Shown piece after piece: positions 24,090-36,029 of a stretch of DNA of 64,000 bases. Position numbers and translations under genes: made by a program. A model generated the notes under the pieces. That model had not been told where the DNA came from, made no database searches, and saw nothing but the letters and a program-made list of their open reading frames with translations. Positions within the stretch are counted from its first letter, which is position 1; the number at the start of each line of letters is the position of its first letter. The stretch is from Voacanga thouarsii (Eukaryota; Streptophyta; Magnoliopsida; Gentianales; Apocynaceae). The stretch is from NCBI GenBank assembly GCA_026120185.1, contig JANUWF010002061.1:186001-250000 (forward strand). The letters are read 5' to 3'.

Positions 24090-27055
24090 ACTGGTGAGTT
24101 ATCCTACATTGAAACTTGTTTAGTGGTTGATTCTACAAATACTTGGATAGTAGATTCTGGAGCCACTAACCATGTTTGCAATTCATTGCAAGGGTTTCAA
24201 GTAACCAGACATCTTAATAAAGGAGAGCATACTTTAAGCGTTGGCACATGATCAGTGATATCTGCAAGAGCTGTTGGAGATGTTTATCTTTATTTTGATA
24301 ATAAACATTTAGTTTTGAAATATTGTTATTATGTTTCCGACATTTATCGAAATTTAATTTCGGTTTCTTTGTTATTCAAATAAAAATATTCTGTTAAATT
24401 TTATAAATTTTTAGTAGAGATATTTTTGAATAACTCTTTGATATGTCATGGATATTTAAATAACGATCTATATGTTTTGAAACCTACCAACAGTTCATTA
24501 TATCATACTGAAACTAACAAACGCATTAAATTATCTCCTACTAATGAGACTCTTCTATGGCATCTTAGACTTGGTCATATTAATCTAAATAGAATTCAAA
24601 GACTTGTAAAAGAATGTCCTTTAAGTGACTTAAAGATGGAACCTTTTCAAGTTTGCGAATTGTGTTTGAAAGGTAAAATGACCAAAAGATCATTTCTTTC
24701 CAAAGGAAATAGAGCAAATGGAGTTTTAGAATTAGTGCACTCTGACGTATGTGGACCAATTAGTGTCCAAGCTAGAGGTGGGTATGAGTATTTCATTACT
24801 TTTACGGATGATTACTCAAGATATGAATATATTTAACTAATGACTCATAAGTCTGATGCCTTAGAAAAATTCAAAGAATTTAAAGCTGAGACTGAGAAGT
24901 AGTTAGGAAAGAACATTAAGACACTTCGATCGGATTGAGGTAGAGAATATCTATCACATGACTTTAGATCTTACTTGTCAGAAAATGAGATTTTATCCCA
25001 ACTAAGTGCACCTGGCACTCCTCAACAAAATGGAGTGGCAGAAAGGAGAAACATGACCTTGTTAGATATGGTCAGAGTAATGCTAGGCTTCTCAACACTC
25101 AGCACATTCTTTTGGGAGTATACTATACAAACTGCGACATATATATTGAATATGGTTCCATCAAAGTCTATTCCTAAGACTCCATTGGAATTGTGGAATG
25201 GGCGGAAGCCTAATTTGACACACATCTGAATTTGGGGTTGTCCTGCATATGTGCTAAAGGGAAAGATGGATAAGATGGAATCACAATCAAATTTATATTT
25301 ATTTGTTGGGTATCCAAAAGGAATAAGGGGATATTACTTCTATAGTCTTTAAGATAAGAAAATATTTGTAAGCACAAATGCAATTTTCTTAGACGACAAG
25401 TACATAGAAGAACGAAGATCTACGAGTAGGGTTATTTTGGAGGAAACCAAGGGAGATAATCCCGAGCAAATGGTTACTGAAACCCATACTTAAGATTCAC
25501 TTGTAGGATTCGTATCTATGCCACTTAACATGCCAGATTCCAGTGGGAGAGAAGTAGATGTTACACTTTCTATGCCCACTAGCTCTTTGGCACATAGAGT
25601 GGAAGAATCTTCTGCCCCTGTTCAAAATACAGTCATTGAGGAATCAGCAGATCTAATTTCAGTCAACGAGGAGGAGGAAAGTCCAATCATTCAGGAACCT
25701 CCACAACTTAGACGTAGTAGGAGAGTCATTTGACGTCCCTCTAGATACTTACTCTATGGAGAAGCTTTTCAAGCAGTCTCTTTTGAAAAAGAAGAGGATC
25801 CCACTACGTATAAAGAAGTTGTAGAGGATATAGATGCAGACCATTGGAAGAGTGCAATGGATTCAGAAATGAAATCCATGTACACTAACTCCGTTTGGGA
25901 TCTTCTGGACCTGCCTAATGGGGTAAAACCTATTGGGTGCAAATGGGTCTACAAAAGGAAGAGAGGAGTAGACGGAAAAGTGGAAACTTTCAAAGCTAGA
26001 TTGGTTGTTAAGGGTTATACCCAACGAGAAGGTATTGACTATAAGGAAACCTTCTTGCCTGTGGCCATGCTAAAGTTTATAAGAATCCTCTTATCCATTG
26101 CAGCTCACTTCGATTATGAAGTATGGCAATGGACGTCAAGACAGCTTTCCTTAATGAAAATCTTGACGAATATATCTACATGGTACAACCAGATGGTTTT
26201 ATCAAAGAAGGTCAAGAACAAAAAGTTTGTAAGCTGAATATGTTCATATATGGGCTTAAACAAGAGTATATATCTTGGAATATCAGGTTTGATCAAGCTA
26301 TTAAAACTTATGGTTTTGATCAGCATCCTGATGAACTTTGTGTCTATAAGAGAATTATAGATGGTAAGGTGATTTTTCTCATATTGTATGTTGGTGACAT
26401 CCTTCTCATTGGAAATGATGTAAGAACATTAACATTGGTGAAAAATTGGTTAGGTAAACAATTTGATATGAAGGACTTGGGAGAAGCAAGATATGTTTTG
26501 GGCATTCAGATCCTTCGGGATAGAAAGAATAGACATATAGCTTTATCCCAAGCTTCATATATTGACAAAATATTGACGAGATTTTCAATGCAAAATTTCA
26601 AGAAAGGTCAATTATCTTTTAGATATGGAATTAAGTTATCTCAGAAGTATAGTCCTAAAACTCCTAATGAAGTTGAGTACATGAAACGAGTTCCTTATGC
26701 ATCAGCTGTAAGAAGTCTCATGTATGCTATGCTTTGTACTTGTCCAGACATTTGTCATGCTGTTAGGATGATCAGTAGATATTAGTCAAACCCAGGACCG
26801 GAATACTGGACAACAGTGAAGCATATATTCAAGTATCTTCGCAAAACTCGAGGATATATGTTAGTTTACTCAGCTCCAGAGTTGGTACCTATAGGTTACA
26901 CTGATTTTGATTTTCAAGCTGATAGAAATGTAGAAGTGTGCAAGATTTCTTCTGCTGAAAATCTTGTTGATCCTTTTACTAAAAGTTTACCTGTAACTAT
27001 TTTTGGAAGTCATATAGAAAGTATAAGTATTTCTGACATGTCCCATTTACTCTAG
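24090..27055 (+). pseudogene. Copia element 1 pol remnant (protease, integrase, RT, partial RNase H)
   Basis: Domains in Copia order: protease core WIVDSGATNHVC at about 24144-24179; integrase HHCC zinc site around 24556-24680 (LWHLRLGH, CELCLKGK); integrase core with SDVCGPI and later GTPQQNGVAERRN at about 25010; RT from about 25845 (WKSAMDSEMKSMY, CKWVYKRK) to 26600. The polymerase active site reads YVGD at 26387-26398 instead of YVDD. A frameshift sits near 26120. After LRKTRGYMLVYS the RNase H jumps from GYTDFDFQADRN to KISSAENLVDPFTKSLP, so its middle is deleted near 26925-26940. Several in-frame stops (near 24834, 24901, 24937, 25227). Inactive. Confidence 0.9.
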
Positions 27056-27780
27056 GACAAGTAGGAGAATTTTTGTTAGATATGCCCATCGAGTAAATAC
27101 AATATTTGTATTTTGAAATTAAATAAAATATGTCTTTATATATTTACATGTATGAATTTTGTATGAGCCTGTTTGTCCACGAATTATTTAGATATTATAA
27201 ATCAAGTGTTTATTTGTTAAACACAGAAAGACTTGATTTATAATTTAATTCGAAATAAATTATCCGCGATCTAAAATAAATTTGGACAATTTATTTTGGA
27301 GAGATCGTCTTAATTTTATTGAAGTCTGTCTTTAATTTTGATAATAAAATTAATGATATATATTTGATATATTGGATGGACCATATACAAATAAAATATT
27401 AAAACATTATCGTACATAATACCTTAATCTTGAGCGAACAATTATTTATATTTACTAACTTGAAATTCCCTGAGTTGCCAAAGAATGAGATTAACTTAAT
27501 AATCAATATCTCGGTATTTTGGGAATTAAAGTGAAATAAATATAAAATAATTGTTATGCAATATAGAATCCGTCACCTTTAATAGGCAAGATCATTTTCT
27601 CATGAATTCTTCTAAGGGACAGTTAAATCTGAGCTCAATAATTCAATAGTGTCTATTGAATTCATTTTGTAAGTATGACGTAGTCACATAGTACTGTCAA
27701 ATTGAATATGAGAATTAAGGATTTGAATGAGGGGCACTGTGGCCATACTGCCTTATTCAAAGTATTAGACGGGAACAATT

Positions 27781-28427
27781 TGTTGGATCGATCAATTAAT
27801 AGATATAATTATTGACTCCAGTAATTATGATTAGATTAAGAGTGTAATTACGTTCTTTTAGTGGAGTGGAATGTAATTAATAAAAATTTTTTATTAACAA
27901 AATAATTTATTGGAGTTTAGTCTAATTGTATCCGGCCAGGTCCCTTCGGTGGCTCCTAATTATAGGACAATAATAAATTATAATTTATTTATGATTTATT
28001 AATAAAAATTACAGAAAACAAAAAATCGTATTTTAGATGGAATAGGATAAGTGGAAATAGTTATATTCAGCTATACTTTTCTTATTCTATCAGGATTCGT
28101 ATTTTGAGATAGAATCAAATATACATATTAGTTTATGACTCTATTTTCAATATACGTGAGAAACATCGTTGTTATTTTTTGAGTTTATTCTCTCAATTTT
28201 GTGTGAGTTCACCCTCAACAAAGAGAGAAACAAAATACGATTAGCAATTTTCTAGTCTAAGGAGATTACATTGAAGAAAGTTTGGGGGTTTAGAACATTA
28301 CCAGAAGGCCAAATACTTCTAGAATCGTATTGGTAGAGACGATATCTACAAAAGTATGATCTGTTTTCACGTATTCTCAAGGTTTAATTTGGTTGACATA
28401 TAAGTATGTCGATCCTATTAACTAACG
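27781..28427 (+). repeat. 3' LTR of Copia element 1
   Basis: 647 bp, same ends as the 5' LTR except that the final CA has become CG. It is followed at once by the second GTTTC target copy at 28428-28432. Sequence from 28433 on should be the original 3' flank of the UGT gene. Confidence 0.95.
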
Positions 28428-28599
28428 GTTTCATCAGTAAAATTACAATTTATTTAACATTTTAAGGAAGGTTAAAATGGTTATGTATGCATATTAAGGC
28501 CATAATGCTTTAATCTAAAGGCAAGATTATGAAAAATGTACACGAGCTTGGTATGAGCTTTTTTTCCTTTAATTCCCTCTCGTTCTTCCTCCACTACTG

Positions 28600-28601
<2 letters not shown>

Positions 28602-28687
<86 letters not shown>
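28602..28687. repeat. Compound (CA)n(TA)n microsatellite
   Basis: About 18 CA repeats pass directly into about 25 TA repeats; visible directly. Confidence 0.97.
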
Positions 28688-28689
<2 letters not shown>

Positions 28690-29049
28690 TCACAATATTC
28701 TACATCCTCAACACTTTTCAACAAAATTTGTGAGTTATTAGTAAGTTATTTTTCTCTCCTTTCTTTTTTTAAGGTCTTATCTATTTGAACTTTATTTGAG
28801 TTCCATCTAAATCTTTTACTTATTTCTAAGTGATTTTTAATATTGTTAATATGCATTTAGTCTTTTAAAATTGTTGTTTTTATAGAAAATGAGAAATAGT
28901 TAAGTTTAATTTGACTGTACAGTTCAAAAACGACGTTAGAAATATTGCATAAAATATTATAATTTTTTTTAGATTATTATATATCTGCTTGTTAATGGGA
29001 CTACAAAGCCAAATGAAATTGAGTTGTTATTGAATGAAGGGCTTGAAAC

Positions 29050-29499
29050 CTGTGTTCTGAAAGTCGGATCGGTTCGATTGGTCGGACTGGGAACTAGCCA
29101 CTTGTCCAGTCTGATTATATGTTATAAATCGGACAGTAAAGAGTCGATAAAGAATCAGTCAAAATTGGTCAACAGTAAACCGATCAAAATATGTGAATTT
29201 GAATAATAAAAAAAGAGAATAAATTTATTCTTATATTTTAAATATTTTTAATAAATAACTAACTTATTCTTGTTTGAAATTTATTAGTTTTAAGAGATAT
29301 TTTTTATATTAGTTATTTATTTTTATTTTTTGATATATATATATATATATAATAGTTAATAATATTTATATATATAAATAATATTTAAAAATATTTAATT
29401 ACGTTCCAATTCGATCACAGTTTAATCCGATCGAACTTGTAAATCATTGAGCTTGTTGCTTCACTGATTTAATCACCGGTCCGATTTTCAAAACCTTGT
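29050..29499. mobile_element. hAT-like non-autonomous element, copy 2
   Basis: The left end CTGTGTTCTGAAAGTCGGAT is inverted at the right end (ATCACCGGTCCGATTTTCAA, AACCTTGT). It is flanked by TTGAAAC at 29043-29049 and 29500-29506, a 7-base match consistent with an 8-bp target duplication. Length (450 bp) and ends match the copy at 19574-20031, supporting one family. No coding. Confidence 0.6.
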
Positions 29500-30020
29500 T
29501 TGAAACTTGTTATGTCTTGTGTGAATGAATTTGTTCATAAGCTTGGAGGATTATTGGGCATTGTAAAGCAATCAACCATCCATGGCACGTCTTTTTTGCT
29601 TAAGTAATAAAAATTGAAAAATAATATAAGAAGCTGAAATTTTAATTTAAAAAAAAAAAAAGAAGCAGTAAAATCTTTTCATTGAAAATCGGGTTGGGTC
29701 GTGCCCATTTCCTTAGATTCAAAGCAATGTGGCCGTCGCCGATAAAATTCTTTCCTTACTGGAGGGCCATTGGATTTCCCCTCACCTCCTCTTACCGGAA
29801 TGAAGTGTTATTTTGGGCTAGATTCATTAAACCTTCTCTGACCCAAAAGATTGTAATTGGACTAAAAAGGTACAGCGGCCCAGTTCTTAATTAATAAGGA
29901 TCTTTACAAGAGGTTATATTGACTTTACCCTCTTTTATTTTTTTCTCACGTAAATTAAAGAGCAAGATTTCTTAATAAAAAATTGTAAATTTTGAATTAA
30001 AAAATAAAAAAAATTGTTTT

Positions 30021-30372
30021 TGTTATAAAATTAGGGTAGTGTTAGAATAAAATCTTCACACTACACACTAATAAAACTCTAACTATTTTGCACAAGAATT
30101 TCTCTCTTTCTTTTCTCTCACAATTTTCTCTAATATTTCTTTCACTAATCTTTCTTTCACAAAATAATGATGTATTACAAGCTTAGAGAATAGCTCTATT
30201 TATAGAGCTCTAATTAGTGGATTACATCATGGCATACATCATCTTCCACTAATCTTAATTAGTGGTGTCTCCACTAAATGGTGAACATCCATAAAAATCT
30301 TCTAATAATTCACATAAATCCATAATTAGTGGAGCCTCCATTAATTAATAAAGATTCCAATAATTCATAATA
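30021..30372 (-). repeat. 3' LTR of Copia element 2
   Basis: 352 bp; on the plus strand begins TGTTATAAAATTAGGG and ends CCAATAATTCATAATA. The element-sense start should be TG but reads TA at both LTRs, a shared change. Confidence 0.93.
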
Positions 30373-30731
30373 CTCCCCCTTGGATGTCCATCCATTACAT
30401 AAAGAATATGCCTCGTTAAAACCTTACTAGATAAAAACCCAGTGGAAAAAAAAATCTAGTGAAGGAAAAAGAGTACACTATTCTATATGTCTATTTATTA
30501 CTCCCCCGATGAGATGATTCCTTTAAATCTTTAAACCGACGCATACCAATTTTATATCTCAACTTTTCAAATGTTGCGATCGGTAAAGTCTTCGTGAAAA
30601 TATCTCATGAGGTTATCACATGACCGAATTTGTAGCACATCAATTTCACCTTTCTTCTGGAGTTCATGAGTAAAGAAGAATTTTGGTGAAATATGTTTTG
30701 TCCGATCTCCTTTAATATATCCTCCTCGTAA

Positions 30732-33700
30732 TTAAGCTATGCAAGCTGCATTGTCTTCATAAAGAGGAGTTGGAATATCTTTGATTGATGATAATCCACA
30801 ACTTTCTCGGATATAATGAATCATGGATCTTAGCCATACACATTCTCGACTTGCTTCATGAATGACTATAATTTCAAGATGATTTGAAGAAATAGTCGCT
30901 ATAGATTGTTTCGTAGAACGCCATGATATAGCAAGTATTTCCACATGTAAATAGATAGCCCGTTTGAGAACGTGCTTTATGTGGATCGGATAAATAACCA
31001 ACGATCTCGCATAACCTATCAATGTTGGACTGGTTTTATTTGAATAAAATAATCCGAGATCAATTGTACCTTGGAGATATCGAATGACTTGTTTAATTCC
31101 ATTCCAATGTCGTCGTGTTGGTGAATAACTAAATCTTGCTAATAAATTGACAAGAAAAGCAATATCGAGTCGTGTATTATTAGCAAGATACATCAATGCA
31201 CCAATTGCACCGAGATATGGTACTTCGAGACCAAGGAATTCTTCATCATTTTCTTGAGGTCGGAAAGGATCTTTATCTACATTTAATGATCGGACGATCA
31301 TTGGAATACTCAATGGATGTGCTTTGTCCATGTAAAATCTTTTTAGCACTTTTCGTCGTATATGTTGATTGATGAATAAATGTTCCACTCTCCGGATGTT
31401 CAATTTGTAAACCAAGACAAAATTTGGTTTTACCAAAATTCTTAATTTCAATTCTCTTTTAAATAATCAATTGTTTCTTGGAACTCTTCAGGAGTTCCAA
31501 TAAGATTAATATCATCAACATATATAGCTAATATCACAAATTTAGAACCGATTTCTTAATAAAAACACATGGACATACCTGGTCATTTTTAAATCCCGCT
31601 TTCAATAAATATTCACTAAGACGTGTGAACCACATGCGCCTGATTGCTTCAGGCCATATAATGATTTTTGCAACTTGATGGAGTAATTTTCACGAGGATA
31701 ATGTTTATATGCTTGTGCATATGAAATCCTTCGGGATTTTCATGTAAACAACATTTTCTAAATTTCCATACAAGTAAGCGAGTGACAACATCTAATAGGC
31801 GCATATCTATCTTTTCATGTATTGCCAAACTGATAATATATCGGAGTGTAATAGTATCAACAACAGGAGAATAAGTTTCATCATAATCAATACCTGGTCT
31901 TTGTGAAAAACCTTGGGCTACTAATCGCGCTTTATATCGAACGATTTCACTCTTTTCATTGCGCTTTCGCACAAATATCCATTTGTAGCCAACAGGTTTT
32001 ACACCTTCGGTGTTCGGACTGCAGGTCCGAAGACTTCACGTTTTGTCGATACATTTAACTCCGATTGAATTGCATCTTTCCATTGCGACCAATCTTTTCT
32101 ATGCCGACATTCATCAATCGATATTGGTTCAGGATCATCATTATCCTGTGTAACATCAAGAGATATATTGTATGCAAATATATTATCAATAACAGTTTCT
32201 ATCCGATTCCAACTTCTACCTGAAGTGGTATAATTGATAGAAATTTCGAGTGTTACTTTCATCAACTTCGATTCTTTATCATCGGTTCTCTCTTGGTCTT
32301 TATCATTCTTTTCTTCAATATGATCTTCGGATCATTTAATCCTCTTTTCTTTCGAGGATTTTTATCTTTAGAACCAAGAGGTGGGCCACGCTTACGGCGT
32401 GTTTTTGACTCAGCGACTATAGGTATAATATTTTGTTCTCACTGGAACTTCAATTCGAATAGGAGCATTTATAGTCTGGAATATGCGATTTTGTAACTCT
32501 TCCGGAGTCAACAAAAGCGTCCGGCATTTGATTTGCAATGCTTTGCAAATGAATTATCTTTTGAACTTCAAGTTTACATGCGCTTGTGCGCGGATCAAGA
32601 TAATTTAATGATGTTGTCCAAGCAAGATCCTTTTTATCGTTGTTTTGGTTCTCCCCTAATTTAGGGAATAATGATTCATCAAAATAACAATCAGCAAATC
32701 TTGCTCGTGAATACATCTCCTGTCGGGGGTTCAACATACCCGATAATAGAGGGAGAATCATATCCAACGTATATCCCCTTTCTTATTTGAGGACCCATCT
32801 TTGTACGTTGGTTTAGTGCAATTGGAATATATACAAGACACCCAAAAATTCTTAAATGAACAATATTTGGTTCCGACCCAAAAGCCAATTGCAAAGGAGA
32901 GAATTTATGATAACTAGTCTGGTCTTATACGTACAAGTGTTGCGAGCATGTAGAATAGCATGTCCCCGAGCGAGATGTTGGGAGATTTGTTTTCATTAAT
33001 AATGGTCTAACAATTAATTGTAATCGTTTAATCAAAGATTCAAGCAAGACCATTTTGTGTGTGAACATGAGCTACAGGATGTTCAACATTAATCCCAATT
33101 GACATGCAATATGCATCAAAAGCATGTGATGAAAATTCACCAAGCATTATCCAAACGAGATATTTTTAATGTGATGGTTCGGAAATTGTGCTCGTAATTT
33201 AATTATTTGAGCAAGTAATCTCGCAAACGCCAGGTTGCGAGTAGATAATAAACATACATGTGACCATCGGGATGATGCATCAATTAAGACCATAAAATAT
33301 TTGAACGGTCCACATGGTGGATCAATAGGTCCACAAATATCTCCGTGAATCTGTTCGAGAAATGTAGGACTTTCAGCTCCTACTTTTACTGGTGATGGTT
33401 TAACAATTAATTTTCCTAGGGAACATGCAGTACATGCGAATTTTTCTGATGTTAATATCCTTTTATTTTTTAAAGGATGACCATGTGTATTCTCAATGAT
33501 TCTTCTCATCATGGTAGATCCCGAATGACCCAACTGGTCATGCCAAATGCTAAAAGTAATAGGATCAGTAAACTTCTGATTTACTAGATGATGAATTTCA
33601 ATTGTACGTATTTTTACAAAATATAGACCAGTAGAAAAAGACGGCAGTTTTTCTAATACCGATTTCTTACCCAAATGCATTTGAGTAATAAAAAGATGCT

Positions 33701-33995
33701 CAATCCCATTTTCCTCATTTGTTTCAACATGATACCCATTTCTGCGGATATCTTTAAAACTCAATAAATTTCTTCTGGATTTTGAAGAAAATAGTGCCTT
33801 ATCAATAATAATTGTTGTTCCTTTAGGCAACAATATACTAGCTCTTCCGGAGCCCTCAATTACATTTGCACTACCGTTTATCGTATAAATATTTATTTCT
33901 CCCATTTTGAGATCAGAAAAATATTTCTCATTTTTTAGTATGGTGTGTGTAGTTCCACTATCAATAATGCATACATCATCATTAATAACAACCAT
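30732..33995 (-). pseudogene. Copia element 2 pol (interrupted)
   Basis: Read on the minus strand. Protease core CIIDSGTTHTIL just inside 33995; GAG-pre-integrase HHCC (IWHDQLGHSG, CTACSLGK) and integrase start HGDICGPIDPP in one frame to about 33147. After a frameshift the integrase C-terminal piece (EPNIVHLRIFGCLVY) lies at 32894-32450. RT at 32265-31649 includes RYKARLVAQGFSQRPGIDYD. An intact YVDD catalytic motif is at 31522-31511, then the RNase H region 31451-30732 ends with LYEDNAACIA. At least three frameshifts or stops separate the pieces, so no single polyprotein can be made, although each domain is well preserved. Confidence 0.9.
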
Positions 33996-35146
33996 CTGAA
34001 CACAAATATATATATGTAAACGTAAATATTATTAGAATAGAATGAAAATGAAAATACAAAAATATCTGGGTGAGGCTTTAGTTCTTCCGGACACTCCCAA
34101 TCACCAATAAATTGGTCTTTCCTACCGTCTGGGTGTTCAAAAAAATCCGATACATCCATATGGGTAATATTGATATTAAGATCTTCAAGATCACTATCGT
34201 CATCCTCAGCATTATTTATTGGATGTTGAGAAAAATTTGCTTCCACATTTTTATTTTTCAATGAAGCTTGATACAATTCAACTAAATGTTTAGCCATACG
34301 ACAATTTCGTGACCAATGACCTTTCATGCCACATCTATAACATATATCCTCATACTTTTCTTCAATTTCTTTTTCTTTTCCCTTATGATCTTTTCTGTTC
34401 CACTTCAGGTGGCCAATATTTCTCACAGTTTGATTATGATTGTGATAAGGGAAATATCGAGCGTGTCTACGACCATAACCACGACCACGGCCACGGCCAT
34501 AGCCACGACCACGACTATAACGATGGCTTCTGCTAGAGCCAACAGCATTCACTTCTGGGAGTGCTGTTGAGCCAGTTGGTCTGGCTTCATGATTTCTCAA
34601 TAATAACTCGTTATTCTTCTCTGCAATGAGGAGGACAGTAATTAAATCTGTAAATTTTGTATACCCATTTTCTCGATGTTGTTGTTGCAGGACAATATTC
34701 GAGGCATGAAAGGTGGTGAATGTCTTCTCCAACATATCTTCATCAGTCACTTTTTCTCCGCATAATTTTAATTGAGATGTAATTTTATACATTGCGGAGC
34801 TATATTCATTCACGGTTTTAAAATCTTGCAACCTCAGGTGCAACCATTCATACCGTGCAGTGGGTAATACGACCATCTTCAGGTGGTCAAATCTTTCTTT
34901 TAAATTTACCCACAGGACATATGAATCTTTTTCGGTAAGATATTCCATTTTCAAATTTTCATCGAGATGACGACGAATAAAAATCAAAGATTTAGCCTTG
35001 TGTTGTGCAGATGCACTATTATTTGCTTGGATAGTTTTACTAAGGCCTTCAGCATTTAGATGCATTTCTGCATCGAGAACCCATGACATATAATTTTTTC
35101 CAGAAATATCAAGGGCTACAAATTCGAGTTTAGCGAGGTTAGCCAT
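33935..35146 (-). pseudogene. Copia element 2 gag
   Basis: Open frame of about 400 codons with ATG at 35146 (MANLAKLEFVALDISGKNYM). It has UBN2-type capsid sequence, an Arg/Gly-rich stretch (SRGRGYGRGRGRGYGRRHAR) and a CX2CX4HX4C zinc knuckle CYRCGMKGHWSRNC at 34343-34302. The frame itself is uninterrupted. Its 3' end overlaps the protease frame by about 60 bases in a different phase. The last part, rich in aromatic residues from a TA-rich stretch, may be intron or untranslated. Labelled pseudogene because the element as a whole is defective; this gag may still be translatable. Confidence 0.75.
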
Positions 35147-35247
35147 AGAGATCAATAAATGCGTACCTGTCTTCTGGCTTTGGTAACGGCAGAAACTCGT
35201 GCTTAGTCTTCTGACTTTTGTACCGGTAGAGACTCGTGCTGATAACG

Positions 35248-35599
35248 TGTTATAAAATTAGGGTAGTGTTAGAATAAAATCTTCACACTACACACTAATA
35301 AAACTCTAACTATTTTGCACAAGAATTTCTCTCTTTCTTTTCTCTCACAATTTTCTCTAATATTTCTTTCACTAATCTTTCTTTCACAAAATAATGGTGT
35401 ATTACAAGCTTAGAGAATAGCTCTATTTATAGAGCTCTAATTAGTGGATTACATCATGACATATATCATCTTCCACTAATCTTAATTAGTGGTGTCTCCA
35501 CTAAATGGTGGACATCCATAAAAATCTTATAATAATTCACATAAATCCATAATTAGTGGAGCCTCCATTAATTAATAAAGATTCCAATAATTCATAATA
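35248..35599 (-). repeat. 5' LTR of Copia element 2
   Basis: 352 bp, near-identical to 30021-30372. It abuts the target duplication at 35600-35604 on the side facing the PDAP1-like gene. Confidence 0.93.
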
Positions 35600-35604
35600 G
35601 TTTT

Positions 35605-36029
35605 ATTTTTATTCCCACTTAGCAATGATATTTTTTTCCCTTTTTTTTTTGGTTTCCTAAATTTGCAAGTGGGCCCTTGAATAGTTCAATTCCGATTCCT
35701 CATCACAATAGAATGAGCATCAGCGGCGAGGGGGCCCCAAATCGGTGATAAAAAGTTATTCGCCTTTCTTTTTTTTTTTTTTTTTTTTTTTATATCCGCA
35801 CGCCTCCATTCCAATATTCTCTCTCCACAATAGGTCCCCGGATACTGCCCCGAATTCAATAGACACCACCCGCCCTCTCTTGGCTTTTTACTGCTAGGGT
35901 TCTTTCCTCCCATAAAAAGCTTGTCCGATTAAGCAGAAAGAACCCAAAAACAAAAATCTTCTTCCGCTTCTGCTTCTACGGAAGCAGTGAATTCATTCTT
36001 TCATTCACTTTGTTTTTGATTTGGTTAGA
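35605..36029 (+). promoter_or_regulatory. Remaining proximal promoter and leader of the PDAP1-like gene
   Basis: Only about 430 bp separate element 2 from the start codon. The region has a T-run at 35770-35791 and a C/T-rich stretch near 35870-35910, with a leader-like TTCTTCCGCTTCTGCTTCTA near 35960. No clear TATA box is assigned. Any distal promoter elements now lie on the far side of a 5.6-kb insertion. Confidence 0.4.

Larger units (their letters stand above)
16199..28427 (+). mobile_element. Copia LTR retrotransposon, element 1 (decayed, with nested solo LTR)
   Basis: LTRs of 647 bp at 16199-16845 and 27781-28427, both beginning TGTTGGATCGATCAATTAAT. The 5-bp target duplication GTTTC is perfect at 16194-16198 and 28428-28432. 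The PBS TGGTATCAGAGCC (initiator Met tRNA) lies at 16848-16860. By eye the two LTRs differ at about 50 of 647 positions (about 8%), so the insertion is old. The order PBS, gag (23.2-24.1 kb), protease, integrase, RT, RNase H gives Copia, plus strand. Gag begins about 6.4 kb after the PBS because the leader holds a 4.8-kb solo LTR. Coding frames contain many stops and frameshifts; the element is dead. Confidence 0.95.
28433..30015. other. Displaced 3' flank of the UGT gene and intergenic DNA
   Basis: By the target duplication, this sequence was next to the UGT stop codon before element 1 inserted. It contains a compound (CA)n(TA)n run at 28602-28687, a hAT-like element at 29050-29499 and ordinary AT-rich DNA. 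No gene seen. Confidence 0.55.
30021..35599 (-). mobile_element. Copia LTR retrotransposon, element 2 (young, defective)
   Basis: Minus-strand element with 352-bp LTRs at 30021-30372 (3' LTR) and 35248-35599 (5' LTR), differing at about five positions by eye. Perfect target duplication GTTTT at 30016-30020 and 35600-35604. Next to the 5' LTR the minus strand reads CGTTATCAGCACGAGTCTC, the PBS region typical of this Copia lineage. Next to the 3' LTR lies the polypurine tract AAGGGGGAG (30373-30381). Gag, protease, integrase, RT and RNase H follow in Copia order but the frames are interrupted. The element ends about 430 bp upstream of the PDAP1-like start codon. It is the same family as element 3. 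Confidence 0.95.

Noticed and set aside
34309..34570. His/Thr-rich plus-strand frames in element 2
   Set aside because: They are antisense of the Arg/Gly-rich gag stretch.
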